Notes under the pieces: model-generated
What the model saw: the letters and a program-made list of their open reading frames with translations, nothing else
What the model was told of the DNA's origin: nothing
Database searches by the model: none
Position numbers and translations under genes: made by a program
Origin: a virus
DNA length: 43,967 nt
Direction: 5' to 3' (one strand)
Virus record (IMG/VR): IMGVR_UViG_3300035698_001761
Location: 1 to 43,967 of that record
Shown: one piece after another, positions 6,848 to 14,624 of the stretch
Position numbering within the stretch: position 1 is the first letter of the stretch
How the letters are laid out: the number at the start of each line of letters is the position of its first letter

Positions 6848-7173
6848 AAAAAAGATGGTACGAAGAAATCAAAGAACATCAACCTAATTACGATGAATTA
6901 CTTAATACTTATGATTGGAGTATTATGAGGTTTAAGGTTTTAAGGAGGGATAAATTCAAATGTTCTAAATGTGGACACACGAATAGTAGTAGATTTTTGC
7001 ACGTTCACCACACTGAATATATTAAAGGTTTGTTACCCTGGGAATATGATACCGAATTTCTAATTACTTTATGTGATGAATGTCATGCAGATGAACACGG
7101 CCTAGAGAACCCACAAATTAGCTTCAGAAAAGGATTATCAGAATACATTAAATCACTAAATATACAAATATGA
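6844..7173 (+). CDS. HNH endonuclease
   Basis: 109 residues. After a short helical lead (YDWSIMRFKVLRRDKFKCSKCG) comes the HNH core: CSKCG, HVHHTEYIKG, LCDECHADEH. Two CxxC pairs hold a structural zinc and HVHH gives the catalytic His. Unlike the enzyme at 2119 it tiles exactly into the operon with ATGA overlaps on both sides, so it may be a resident recombination or packaging nuclease rather than an intruder. The function is not certain. Confidence 0.8.
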   Translation: MKKRWYEEIKEHQPNYDELLNTYDWSIMRFKVLRRDKFKCSKCGHTNSSRFLHVHHTEYIKGLLPWEYDTEFLITLCDECHADEHGLENPQISFRKGLSEYIKSLNIQI

Positions 7174-7385
7174 TTCAATTACAAATTGACGTAACAAAGA
7201 TAACCAAGAGCAGGTTATACGAAGGCAAGAAAGGCACATACCTGGATGCAGTATTAATTGAGACACCTGACAGTGAGTATTCCGACTACATGATAGTAGA
7301 GGCTACGAGCAAGCAGGAACGCGAAGAGGGGAAGAGGGGAGAGATAATAGGGAACGCTAAGGAGTTTAAACCTAACAACGAATAG
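7170..7385 (+). CDS. Hypothetical conserved-looking phage protein
   Basis: 71 residues, starting MIQLQIDVTKITKSRLYEGK and ending IIGNAKEFKPNNE. The beta-rich layout with KGTYLDAVLIE and KRGEIIGNA is one I associate with small proteins in Bacteroidota phage replication regions; no function is known to me. It overlaps the HNH gene by ATGA. Confidence 0.6.
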   Translation: MIQLQIDVTKITKSRLYEGKKGTYLDAVLIETPDSEYSDYMIVEATSKQEREEGKRGEIIGNAKEFKPNNE

Positions 7386-7387
7386 CC

Positions 7388-7741
7388 ATGATGATAATTT
7401 CTGCATACCTGGAGAGCTTTCGAAGCTTGAAGGATCGAACCTATAAAATTGTATGGGAGAGCAACGAATTAACACCAGAGCAGATGGTAGGACTTAACGA
7501 GTCTTTAGGTGAATTTGGTTACGTAGCATTTAAAAAAGATGCTTTTAAGCAGTCAGAGAAGGACATGATGGATAAGCTGGAGTCAGATTTCGAAGATCGA
7601 GGCAAGACACCGGGACAAAGGCTTCGGGGTGTGCTGTATCGTAATTTTGAGCAAACACCAGAGGGATTCACTGATTTTACATTATACTATCAGGCGAAGA
7701 TGGACACTTTAATCGAACATTTCAAAAGCAAACTCGACTAA
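7388..7741 (+). CDS. Hypothetical protein
   Basis: 117 residues. The first 28 residues (MIISAYLESFRSLKDRTYKIVWESNEL) resemble the opening of many phage proteins that measure out a beta strand followed by helices; the rest is acidic and helical (KQSEKDMMDKLESDFEDRGKTPGQRLRGVLYRNFEQ). It ends on the A of the NinG start codon (TAATG), so the two are probably translated together. An accessory role in recombination is inferred from its place only. Confidence 0.6.
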   Translation: MMIISAYLESFRSLKDRTYKIVWESNELTPEQMVGLNESLGEFGYVAFKKDAFKQSEKDMMDKLESDFEDRGKTPGQRLRGVLYRNFEQTPEGFTDFTLYYQAKMDTLIEHFKSKLD

Positions 7742-8121
7742 TGGTACTTAAAAAAGCAGACTATCAATTCTCTCGGTTCATTCGTTTAAGAGATGCAGAT
7801 GAAAATGGCATGGTAAAGTGCTGTACTTGTCCTACCGTCAGACATTGGAAAGAGATGGACTGTGGACACTTCAGGTCGAGAAGGCACTTAGGCACACGCT
7901 GGCACTCTCAAAATGCTGCACCGCAATGTAGAGAATGTAACTCTGAGAAGCAGGGCAACTTAGAAGAGTACGCTTTATTCCTGATAGACAAATACGGCAA
8001 TGATATTTTAGCTTACTTGGTACAGAAGAGTCAGGACACCGAGAAGATGATGCAGTGGCAAATCGACCAGTATGAGAAATACTACAAATTTGAGGCTAAC
8101 GAACTAGAAAAACTATTATGA
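7741..8121 (+). CDS. ninG: NinG (Rap)-like recombination protein
   Basis: 126 residues. The NinG core is plain: CCTCPTVRHWKEMDCGHF, then SRRHLGTRWHSQNAAPQCRECN. The Cys and His residues form an HNH-like zinc site. Lambda NinG/Rap is a structure-specific nuclease that acts on recombination branch points, and here it fits with the ERF annealing protein upstream. The protein is shorter than lambda NinG (about 200 residues) and keeps mainly the core. ATGA overlap with the next gene. Confidence 0.85.
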   Translation: MVLKKADYQFSRFIRLRDADENGMVKCCTCPTVRHWKEMDCGHFRSRRHLGTRWHSQNAAPQCRECNSEKQGNLEEYALFLIDKYGNDILAYLVQKSQDTEKMMQWQIDQYEKYYKFEANELEKLL

Positions 8122-8570
8122 GACTTGTAAACCTTCACAACGTATTACCAGAGAACCTAAGATTTATGATTAACGAATTTGTCAAAGATTATGTCAAGGG
8201 TGAGAGCTATGAGATATTCCTAGGACAGGTAAGGGTAGGAGGATACGGGAAGAGTACACCTGCGATAGTTGACAATGACAGGGTGGTTGAAGAGATACTG
8301 GCAACAGTCACGGACTATTTCACGGTTCTTAAAAGAGACATCTTCCCAGAGGTACGAAACCGCAAACACCCATACGCTGAATACAGGCAGATAATTTTTT
8401 ATTTGACACGCAAATACACAGATTTAAACTTTAAAGAGATAGGTGCGATATTCGGGAATCACCACTCCATGATAGTTTACTCGGTAAAGACGATTACAGG
8501 AAGGTTAGAGATAGACAAGCATTTAAGATACACGATGAGCAAGCTAGAGGCTAATTTAAATTCATTCTAA
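8118..8570 (+). CDS. DnaA domain IV-like DNA-binding protein
   Basis: 150 residues. The second half matches the C-terminal DNA-binding domain of DnaA: YAEYRQIIFYLTRKYTDLNF, then KEIGAIFGNHHSMIVYSVKTI (about residues 95-135), the equivalent of the RDHTTVxHAxxKI signature. There is no AAA+ ATPase domain. It could bind DnaA boxes of host or phage and so act as an origin-binding protein or as a competitor of host DnaA. The N-terminal 85 residues are unrecognised. Confidence 0.82.
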   Translation: MRLVNLHNVLPENLRFMINEFVKDYVKGESYEIFLGQVRVGGYGKSTPAIVDNDRVVEEILATVTDYFTVLKRDIFPEVRNRKHPYAEYRQIIFYLTRKYTDLNFKEIGAIFGNHHSMIVYSVKTITGRLEIDKHLRYTMSKLEANLNSF

Positions 8571-8595
8571 ACACATTTTTAACTAAGTTTATATC

Positions 8596-8799
8596 ATGGA
8601 AGACAAAAAACCAATAGACATTATTAAAGGACTTACCGAGATCAACATGGAGTTGTTTGAGGTAGCCGACAAGCTAAAGATCTATAACCTGGATTTTGGA
8701 TTAGCGTTTCAGAACATTCGTGATGCCACGATAAACATTCAGCGTAGTATGGCCTGTATTGTTGATGATATGGGAAACGAGAAAAAGGAAACACCATGA
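8596..8799 (+). CDS. Hypothetical small helical protein
   Basis: 67 residues, acidic and probably helical throughout, starting MEDKKPIDIIKGLTEINMEL. No family recognised. The gene lies 25 bases after the DnaA-like gene and overlaps the next by 4 bases. Its place at the head of a run of six tiny genes suggests accessory early functions, but nothing more can be said. Confidence 0.6.
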   Translation: MEDKKPIDIIKGLTEINMELFEVADKLKIYNLDFGLAFQNIRDATINIQRSMACIVDDMGNEKKETP

Positions 8800-9023
8800 C
8801 AAAAGAAAAGTTTATAGAAAAGTGGTATTCATACGGAGGTGTTCGCCCCTCAACAAAGTTTGAATCCGACCTTGATGAGTTACTGAGAGAGACAGCAGAA
8901 GCACAGAGAGCAGCAGACCAAAAAGAAATAAAAGATTATTTTGGGATGGAAAAACATTCTGTAATCGGATACATTAATCAAGTACCATTAGTAACCTCCC
9001 CTAACACCGGGGATAAAAAGTAA
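8796..9023 (+). CDS. Hypothetical small protein ending in TGDKK
   Basis: 75 residues, with a charged helical middle (LLRETAEAQRAADQKEIKDYF). The last codons overlap the CACCGGGGATAAAAAG repeat also present near 9304 and 9457, giving the same GDKK ending as the next gene. Function unknown. Confidence 0.6.
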   Translation: MTKEKFIEKWYSYGGVRPSTKFESDLDELLRETAEAQRAADQKEIKDYFGMEKHSVIGYINQVPLVTSPNTGDKK

Positions 9024-9027
9024 AAGG

Positions 9028-9321
9028 ATGAAAGAAGCAATATCAATCCACGATTTTAAGACCGCCAAACTTAAAAATTATTACGGAGCTTCAAGAAGGG
9101 TGTACAGACAATCCCATGTAGATAGGTTATTATCTATGTGGAGCGACCTACATTATTTAAGTAGTAAGTTTACCCTAACGAGACTTGTTCCACATAATGC
9201 TGAATTTCTAAACAAAAAGGCAATTCCTATTTATAATAGTACGCTGAGAGCAATGCAACTAAAATACCCCAATATTATAGAATTTCAACATTACAAACCA
9301 GTTGCCGGGGATAAAAAGTAA
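9028..9321 (+). CDS. Hypothetical protein ending in AGDKK
   Basis: 97 residues, basic, starting MKEAISIHDFKTAKLKNYYG. No family recognised. The gene is preceded by the A-rich initiation sequence ATAAAAAGTAAAAGG, and its own end repeats the same CCGGGGATAAAAAGTAAAA block ahead of the next ORF. Confidence 0.6.
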   Translation: MKEAISIHDFKTAKLKNYYGASRRVYRQSHVDRLLSMWSDLHYLSSKFTLTRLVPHNAEFLNKKAIPIYNSTLRAMQLKYPNIIEFQHYKPVAGDKK

Positions 9322-9325
9322 AAGT

Positions 9326-9469
9326 ATGAATACAGTAAAGAAACAGATGGAGGAAATACTGAGACTTGTTCCTAACAGCTCAGACCAATTTGGACAAGCA
9401 AGGCTCAAAGAAGCAATATTGAAACTTGCACAAGCTATTGATGAGATTGATTTTGAACACCGGGGATAA
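9326..9469 (+). CDS. Hypothetical 47-residue protein
   Basis: Short frame MNTVKKQMEEILRLVPNSSD..., helical, with the third copy of the CACCGGGGATAAAAA block at its stop. The start follows ATAAAAAGTAAAAGT, the same A-rich leader as its upstream neighbour. Unrecognised, but the spacing and shared leader support it as a gene. Confidence 0.55.
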   Translation: MNTVKKQMEEILRLVPNSSDQFGQARLKEAILKLAQAIDEIDFEHRG

Positions 9470-9480
9470 AAACAAATAAC

Positions 9481-9693
9481 ATGAAAACTTGTATAGAATG
9501 TAACAAAGAATACCCAGAAGAAAACTTCCACGTTAAGAAGATGCTCAAGTCAGGGAAGGTATATAGGTATCCGAGATGCAAAGAATGTCATAACAGGGTA
9601 TGCCTAGAGAGACAGAAAAAGAACTACAAGCGCAAGGAACAGCAGAAGCTAAAGATAGACAAGTTCATCGTAAACGGAATGGTATTCTACTAA
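9481..9693 (+). CDS. Small zinc-ribbon-like protein
   Basis: 70 residues. CIEC near the N-terminus and CKEC at about residues 38-41 form a likely zinc site (KTCIECNKEYPEENFHVKK ... YRYPRCKECHN), followed by a very basic helix (RQKKNYKRKEQQKLKIDK). Such small proteins resemble the zinc half of HNH nucleases but here no catalytic HNH residues follow. DNA or RNA binding is likely. Confidence 0.65.
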   Translation: MKTCIECNKEYPEENFHVKKMLKSGKVYRYPRCKECHNRVCLERQKKNYKRKEQQKLKIDKFIVNGMVFY

Positions 9694-9694
9694 T

Positions 9695-9904
9695 ATGAAA
9701 ATGAAAGAGCTATTGGAATACGAGGGATGCTCATGTAGGGTGAAGTTTGATGTTAAGTCGAGGAAAACAAAGCTAGGCAATGAGCAGAATAGAACGGGAT
9801 TTGTGAGAGCAATAACCATGAAAGTGTTAGTCCTCTGGCCCTTAGAATGTGATGACGAGATACACATACCTATTGACGATGTAAACGAGATAGAATACTT
9901 ATAA
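9695..9904 (+). CDS. Hypothetical beta-rich protein
   Basis: 69 residues, starting MKMKELLEYEGCSCRVKFDV; the strand-rich layout (TGFVRAITMKVLVLWP, HIPIDDVNEIEYL) suggests a small SH3-like barrel. It is the last gene of the early block, with a strong terminator 63 bases downstream. Function unknown. Confidence 0.6.
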   Translation: MKMKELLEYEGCSCRVKFDVKSRKTKLGNEQNRTGFVRAITMKVLVLWPLECDDEIHIPIDDVNEIEYL

Positions 9905-9966
9905 CATTACATAGATAGGAATTAATTTTGTATATTTACTTGGTTTTTGTGTTTAATGGGTTTGGC

Positions 9967-9999
9967 GAGGCTCTCCGTTCTGGGGGGCTTCGTTTTTTT
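9967..9999 (+). terminator. Rho-independent terminator of the early block
   Basis: GAGGCTCTCC (9967-9976) pairs with GGGGGGCTTC (9982-9991), allowing G-T pairs, around a five-base loop, and is followed by seven T (9993-9999). It separates the replication block from the structural genes. Confidence 0.85.
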
Positions 10000-10024
10000 A
10001 ATAGGATAAAATTGACTATATTTA
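9994..10024 (+). promoter_or_regulatory. Promoter of the 10052-10482 unit
   Basis: TTTT of the terminator tail (9994-9997), 19 bases, TATATTTA (10017-10024). The region between carries TAGGATAAAATTGAC, close to TAGGCTAAAATTGCT in the next promoter at the same distance from the -7 element. Confidence 0.55.
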
Positions 10025-10051
10025 TAATCTCTAATTTAAAATCAAATCATT

Positions 10052-10390
10052 ATGGCAGGAGCAGGCCCTTATCACCACGCAATGTCTAACCTAGATGACA
10101 ACAGAAGAATGTTATCTGATCCAACGGTGGGCTCACCAAGGTTTTTCATCATTCCTCAATCAGTACCAGTAAACGAACCTTTCCACGTTTATTGCACAGC
10201 TAATCCAGACGGACTCTACGAGTTTACTGCTGACGATGCAATAGTAGAACACGCTTCAGGAGAGAACCACGCACTTATCACCCCCGAATCAACAGGAGAT
10301 TGTCATGTCTCTGCACGATGGTTTAAAAACGATGGGGCGGAAGACTGTCTTTATGGTAGTGCTAAACTAGCAGTAGTACCTGTATCGTGA
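10052..10390 (+). CDS. Hypothetical protein, possibly structural
   Basis: 112 residues, beta-rich, starting MAGAGPYHHAMSNLDDNRRM. The middle (FFIIPQSVPVNEPFHVYCTANPDGLYEF...) looks like an Ig-type beta sandwich, and the end is YGSAKLAVVPVS. It has a promoter and terminator of its own, so it could be made at high level and may be a decoration or accessory virion protein. That role is inference; no family is recognised. Confidence 0.65.
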   Translation: MAGAGPYHHAMSNLDDNRRMLSDPTVGSPRFFIIPQSVPVNEPFHVYCTANPDGLYEFTADDAIVEHASGENHALITPESTGDCHVSARWFKNDGAEDCLYGSAKLAVVPVS

Positions 10391-10482
10391 AATTCTGGGA
10401 TAAGCACAAGCTAACCATTGTATTAGTAGTGGCTTTAGTTGCTTTAGTGGCTAATATAATAGGATTAATAATAGTGTTCTGA
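10387..10482 (+). CDS. 31-residue transmembrane peptide
   Basis: GTG start overlapping the previous stop (GTGA). The sequence is a short basic head (MKFWDKHK) and one long hydrophobic helix (LTIVLVVALVALVANIIGLI). The coupling and the terminator right after it support expression. It could be a tiny membrane toxin or holin-like peptide, but the role is unknown. Confidence 0.55.
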   Translation: MKFWDKHKLTIVLVVALVALVANIIGLIIVF

Positions 10483-10502
10483 TACACTCTTTCTGTATTA
10501 AG

Positions 10503-10528
10503 CCCACTTAGAGATGAGTGGGTTTTTT
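10503..10528 (+). terminator. Rho-independent terminator
   Basis: CCCACT (10503-10508) and AGTGGG (10517-10522) form the stem around an eight-base loop, with six T after (10523-10528). It closes the short unit 10052-10482. Confidence 0.82.
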
Positions 10529-10554
10529 AATTAGGCTAAAATTGCTTACTTTTG
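10524..10554 (+). promoter_or_regulatory. Promoter of the GIY-YIG/terminase unit
   Basis: TTTT (10524-10527, in the terminator tail), 19 bases, TACTTTTG (10547-10554), which fits TAnnTTTG fully. The start codon at 10560 is only 6 bases further, so the message would be leaderless or nearly so. Confidence 0.6.
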
Positions 10555-10559
10555 TTAGA

Positions 10560-11057
10560 ATGGAAAATCCCGGATGGATTTATATCATCGCAGACCCAGA
10601 GCTTCATCTAGTAAAGGTGGGAAGAACAAAAGATGTCATCAAGAGGCTCATGTATTATAAAATATCGTCTCTATATCCTATTGCATTTATAGGGGCGTTC
10701 AAAATTAACAATTACGATAAGGTAGAAAAACAAATACACAGAGAATTTAAAAAGGATAAATTCAAAGGAGAATGGTTTGTATTAGATACCGAGGTTGTAA
10801 TAAATCATATTTTTGATAATTATAAGGATGATATGATAGAATGGTTTAAAGAAGACTTTGAAAACATGGCATTTAGAATGTTACAAACAAGAATAGATTG
10901 TGAGAAAATACGTAAGCTAAGAGACGGGATAAATCCCATAGTAAATTCAAGCATAGAATTAAAATGTGGGGATAATATAATTAATACAGCTGAATTAATA
11001 AATGAGTTTAAAGATAAGTTTAATAATATCCTAACCAATCATGAGCAGCACAGGTAG
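10560..11057 (+). CDS. GIY-YIG-type (MUG113/T5orf172-like) nuclease protein
   Basis: 165 residues from ATG 10560; an upstream GTG at 10518 lies inside the terminator and is not used here. GWIYIIADPELHLVKVGRTKD with IKRLMYYKISS gives the GIY-YIG-like strand pattern (YII ... KVGRT), and EKQIHREFKKDKFKGEWFVL supplies the catalytic-type Glu region of the MUG113/T5orf172 group. The C-terminal 90 residues are helical. The gene is much more A/T-rich than the terminase genes and overlaps the small terminase by 17 bases, which suggests a mobile insertion ahead of packaging genes. Confidence 0.75.
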   Translation: MENPGWIYIIADPELHLVKVGRTKDVIKRLMYYKISSLYPIAFIGAFKINNYDKVEKQIHREFKKDKFKGEWFVLDTEVVINHIFDNYKDDMIEWFKEDFENMAFRMLQTRIDCEKIRKLRDGINPIVNSSIELKCGDNIINTAELINEFKDKFNNILTNHEQHR

Positions 11058-11415
11058 ACCTCCTGTATTCGACTCCCCGGGAAAGCTAGAACAGAAAATA
11101 CAGGATTACGTAGATAAGACAGAAGGGGATAAGAAGCCTTTAACCATAACGGGGCTTTGTTTATTCCTTGGGTTTGAGTCCCGGCAATCGTTTTATGACT
11201 ACGAAAAAAACAAACCTTTTTCTTACACAGTTAAAAGGGCAAGACTAGCAATAGAGGAATCGTATGAAAACAATCTCTCAGGAAACACAGTAGCCGGATC
11301 TATATTCGCACTAAAGAATCTCGGATGGTCAGACAAGCAAGAGATAGCAGTAAGCACCACAGACCTTCCATTTAGCATAAAAATTGAAAGTAGAAACAAA
11401 GCTGATACTGAGTAA
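11041..11415 (+). CDS. terS: Terminase small subunit
   Basis: 124 residues. GRPPVFDSPGKLEQKIQDYV at the start and TITGLCLFLGFESRQSFYDYE (about residues 36-56) form the helix-turn-helix region typical of small terminases of Bacteroidota phages; FSYTVKRARLAIEESYENNL and SIFALKNLGWSDKQE complete the pattern. It recognises phage DNA and starts packaging with the large subunit encoded next (32-base overlap). Confidence 0.87.
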   Translation: MSSTGRPPVFDSPGKLEQKIQDYVDKTEGDKKPLTITGLCLFLGFESRQSFYDYEKNKPFSYTVKRARLAIEESYENNLSGNTVAGSIFALKNLGWSDKQEIAVSTTDLPFSIKIESRNKADTE

Positions 11416-12826
11416 GCCACAGAGGTACGTCCTGGAGAGTCCATGTAAGATAAACCTTTTCATGGGGGGAACAGGATCGGGAAAAACTTTCTTAGAAGCT
11501 ATCATAGCGGCTAACTTTGTCAAGCACTTCCCCAGTGTAGACGGATTCATAGGAGCTAACACCTACGAACAGCTCAATACTTCGACTCTAAAGCGTATAA
11601 GGGACGTTTGGAGGGACTTCTTCGGATTAGTGGAAGGTTTACATTACGTGGTAGGGCAGAAGCCTCCTAGCGGCTTTAACACCGAGGGTCACAACTTCGA
11701 CAGATACGACTCTATAATCTCATTCAGGAATGGGGCGGTGATATACAAGGCTTCACTAGACAATTACAAGGCCCACGAAGGTAAAGAGTTTGGGTGGGCT
11801 ATCATTGACGAGACAAAAGACACCAAAGAGGAAGCGGTAAAGGAGGTAATAATCCACAGGCTCAGACAGACGGGGCTAAAGATGAACGGTAAAGACTTCA
11901 ATCCTCTGTACATAGGCACTACTCCGGCAAAGGTAGACTGGATAAACGACTGGTTCAGGCTTGACGAGTACGAGATAGAGATACAAAAGAAGATATACGA
12001 CAAAGACGAGTTCTTTAGGAAAGAGTTTGACGATATGTGTGTGAGTATCTGCTCTACGTACCACAATAAAGAGAACTTGCCAGAAGGTCACATCGAAGGG
12101 CTGCTTTATGACCACTCTGACAGAGAGGGCAAGCTAAAGGAATCGGGGAAGAGGTTAATATTCGCCAATCCTTTCGTAAAAGCAGGAGGAGAGTACTTTT
12201 CTTCATTCGACAGGCTGAGACATATAGGGGAGATAAAGCACGTAGACAAAGAGCCTATACACATAACCTACGACTTTAACGTTGTTCCTTATATGACTCT
12301 TCTGTGCTGGCAGATAATCAAGAAAGAGAAATACTGGGAGCTAAGATGTTTCGATGAGCTGTGCCTTCCCTCACCACAGAACAGCACCGAGGCGGTGACG
12401 CTGGAGTTCAGGCGTAGATATAAAGACAAGCTCAAAGACGGGCTATTCTTCTACGGTGATCCTTCGGGGAAGAACAGAAGTACACGCGACAGGCGTAATG
12501 ACTTTGACATTATCGAAGAGGTGCTACGGGGGTTTGTGAATAACTACTCAAACAGGGTGCTTTACTCTGCTCCTTCGGTGATACGCAGACGGGACTTCAT
12601 GAACAGCCTTTTAGATGAGAAGTATGATGTTCGTATCTTAGTGGATCGCCAATGTAAAAATATGATAGCGGACTTTGAATATCTCAAAGAGGATGCTGAC
12701 GGTAAGAAACTAAAAGTACGCACCACGAACCCGGACACGGGGCAGAGCTATGAGAAGTATTCGCATTGTGCCGACGCCGCGGAATACCTTATCGTAGAGG
12801 CTTTTGCACACTATTTTAAAACTTAA
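11384..12826 (+). CDS. terL: Terminase large subunit
   Basis: 480 residues. Walker A GGTGSGKT lies at 28-35 and the Walker B-like WAIIDE at about 138-143, followed by the coupling-type IGTTPAK. The nuclease half shows YDFNVVPYMT (about 295-304), FYGDPSGK (about 354-361) and a late HCADAAEY, giving the acidic residues of the RNase H-like fold. It drives DNA into the prohead through the portal and cuts the concatemer. The only start ahead of the Walker box in a sensible place is TTG 11384, inside the small subunit gene. Confidence 0.95.
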   Translation: MKVETKLILSKPQRYVLESPCKINLFMGGTGSGKTFLEAIIAANFVKHFPSVDGFIGANTYEQLNTSTLKRIRDVWRDFFGLVEGLHYVVGQKPPSGFNTEGHNFDRYDSIISFRNGAVIYKASLDNYKAHEGKEFGWAIIDETKDTKEEAVKEVIIHRLRQTGLKMNGKDFNPLYIGTTPAKVDWINDWFRLDEYEIEIQKKIYDKDEFFRKEFDDMCVSICSTYHNKENLPEGHIEGLLYDHSDREGKLKESGKRLIFANPFVKAGGEYFSSFDRLRHIGEIKHVDKEPIHITYDFNVVPYMTLLCWQIIKKEKYWELRCFDELCLPSPQNSTEAVTLEFRRRYKDKLKDGLFFYGDPSGKNRSTRDRRNDFDIIEEVLRGFVNNYSNRVLYSAPSVIRRRDFMNSLLDEKYDVRILVDRQCKNMIADFEYLKEDADGKKLKVRTTNPDTGQSYEKYSHCADAAEYLIVEAFAHYFKT

Positions 12827-12830
12827 TAAT

Positions 12831-14624
12831 ATGGATGACTTATTTTTGATGATTCAATGGCTGGCACAGGTAGCAGCCAATAAGATTACGCACACCTACT
12901 ACGACAGGGTGACGCAGTTAGCTACCGATTACAGAGCCTACATAACAGGTGAGGGACTTGATGACATGATGCGTCAATTTGTGATGCGTGAGACAGACGA
13001 AGCCTTTGCACAGCGAAAACAGATAACTCAGCACATTATCCCCTCGGTGGTGGGTAATATCGTATCTGTTGAGAGGAAAGTACCTCGCTCCAATGGTAAG
13101 CGCAGAGTGCTGGGGTATAAGAACGATAACGAGTTTGAGAGAGCCGAAAAATTACAAGACATCTTAGATAGGTATTGGGGTAATATGTCCCTCGATGACT
13201 GGATGTCTACACGGTGGTTAGAGCTTAACGACACAGATCCTAACACCTTTACGGTTATAGAGTGGGACACCTTTGACGGAGATAAAACAAGAGCGTTGCC
13301 TTATCCTTATGAGTCTAATTCATTTGAGGCGGTGATGTTTGAATATACTAACAACATCCTTCAGTACTTAATAGACCACCAAGATGACAGGTACACTCTC
13401 TACGGGCTAAACCAGACCATCTCGGCAGTGAAGCTAACAGAAGACGAGGCAAGGCTTATATTAAGGATTTTCAGGAACGAAGAGGTAGGCATAGCTAAAG
13501 AGGTTGACGGAGTGTGGTATTTCAGGACTGACGATAAGACGGTTTATGAGGTTATAGTGTTTGACCCTCACGACCTGGGGTTTGTCCCGGCATTTAGAGC
13601 AGGTTATAAAAGGGACGAGGTAACAGACGGTAATACGTTTGTTAGTCCCTATAATGATTGTGTTCCATATCTCAAGAAGAGTATAAAGGCTAACTCTGAG
13701 TTAGACCTCACGATGGCTCTCCACGCCTTCCCTCAGAAGATTATCACGGCTCGTAAGTGTGCTGGAGAAGGGTGCAATGGAGGATATATATACAAAGACG
13801 GTGGGAGCATTCAGTGTGGTGTCTGCGGAGGGACGGGCTTCGCTGTTGCCACCTCAACGCAAGACATCATTTATGTACCTATCCCAAGAGGCAAAGAGGA
13901 GCAGCTTAGCCTTGAGAACCTAGTGCAGTATGTCACTCCAGAGGTGGCTCTGTTGGAGTTCCAAAGACTGTACATTGAGTACCTGACAAATGAGTGTATG
14001 CAGGCGGTGTTTAACTCCGAGATATTCACTCAGGATGATATAGCTACGACAGCCACAGAGAAACGTATAGACCTTGACAATATCTATGACACTCTTTATC
14101 CTTTGGCTATGATGTACGGAAGGGGCTGGGAGTTCCAGGTAAAGACGATAGCTGTAGTAACTAACTTACTTGAGAACTTGGTTGCCTCGCTGACGTTTAA
14201 CAAGGATTTCAAGTTCAAGAGCAAGGATGACTATATCGCAGACCGCAAGGGTGCTTTGGATGCAGGCGCACCAGATGCTATCTTGAGGAATATTGACGAT
14301 GACATAATGCGTATAGACACCTCGGATAATCCTCACGAGTTTGTCGTTTATAAGACGGTGCAGAGCTTCGATCCCTTTTCAGGGAAGAGCGATGAAGAGA
14401 TAGCTACGGCAATGGCAAGTAACACCGTTCCTTTCAGTGTGAAGGTTTTGTATAACAACTTAGGATGGATCTTCGATGCTATCTTCTTGGAACATCCCGA
14501 CTTCTTTGTGTGGAACAGGGACAAGCAGGCGAAGACAGTAAAAGAGGCAGTAGATAAGATCGTTGAAGAGCTAAAGACGGGCGATACACAAAAGGCATCA
14601 TTCGAGGATGGCGAACCAGAATAA
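12831..14624 (+). CDS. Portal protein with inserted zinc-finger-like motif
   Basis: 597 residues from ATG 12831, 4 bases after the terminase stop; a frame extension to 12804 has no good start. Position between the large terminase and the MuF-like gene, the length and the long helical pattern (YRAYITGEGLDDMMRQFVMRE at the start; EAVDKIVEELKTG at the end) mark it as the portal ring through which DNA enters. A CAGEGC ... CGVCGGTG block (about residues 308-334) looks like a DnaJ-type zinc knuckle and is unusual for portals. Confidence 0.85.
   Translation: MDDLFLMIQWLAQVAANKITHTYYDRVTQLATDYRAYITGEGLDDMMRQFVMRETDEAFAQRKQITQHIIPSVVGNIVSVERKVPRSNGKRRVLGYKNDNEFERAEKLQDILDRYWGNMSLDDWMSTRWLELNDTDPNTFTVIEWDTFDGDKTRALPYPYESNSFEAVMFEYTNNILQYLIDHQDDRYTLYGLNQTISAVKLTEDEARLILRIFRNEEVGIAKEVDGVWYFRTDDKTVYEVIVFDPHDLGFVPAFRAGYKRDEVTDGNTFVSPYNDCVPYLKKSIKANSELDLTMALHAFPQKIITARKCAGEGCNGGYIYKDGGSIQCGVCGGTGFAVATSTQDIIYVPIPRGKEEQLSLENLVQYVTPEVALLEFQRLYIEYLTNECMQAVFNSEIFTQDDIATTATEKRIDLDNIYDTLYPLAMMYGRGWEFQVKTIAVVTNLLENLVASLTFNKDFKFKSKDDYIADRKGALDAGAPDAILRNIDDDIMRIDTSDNPHEFVVYKTVQSFDPFSGKSDEEIATAMASNTVPFSVKVLYNNLGWIFDAIFLEHPDFFVWNRDKQAKTVKEAVDKIVEELKTGDTQKASFEDGEPE

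Larger units (their letters stand above)
9005..9474 (+). repeat. Three copies of a short gene-junction repeat
   Basis: CACCGGGGATAAAAAG at 9005-9020, GCCGGGGATAAAAAG from 9303, and CACCGGGGATAAAAAC at 9457-9472 each span a stop codon and the A-rich ribosome-entry region of the next gene. Copies 1 and 2 continue as TAAAAGNATGAA. The coordinates given span all three. Confidence 0.7.
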
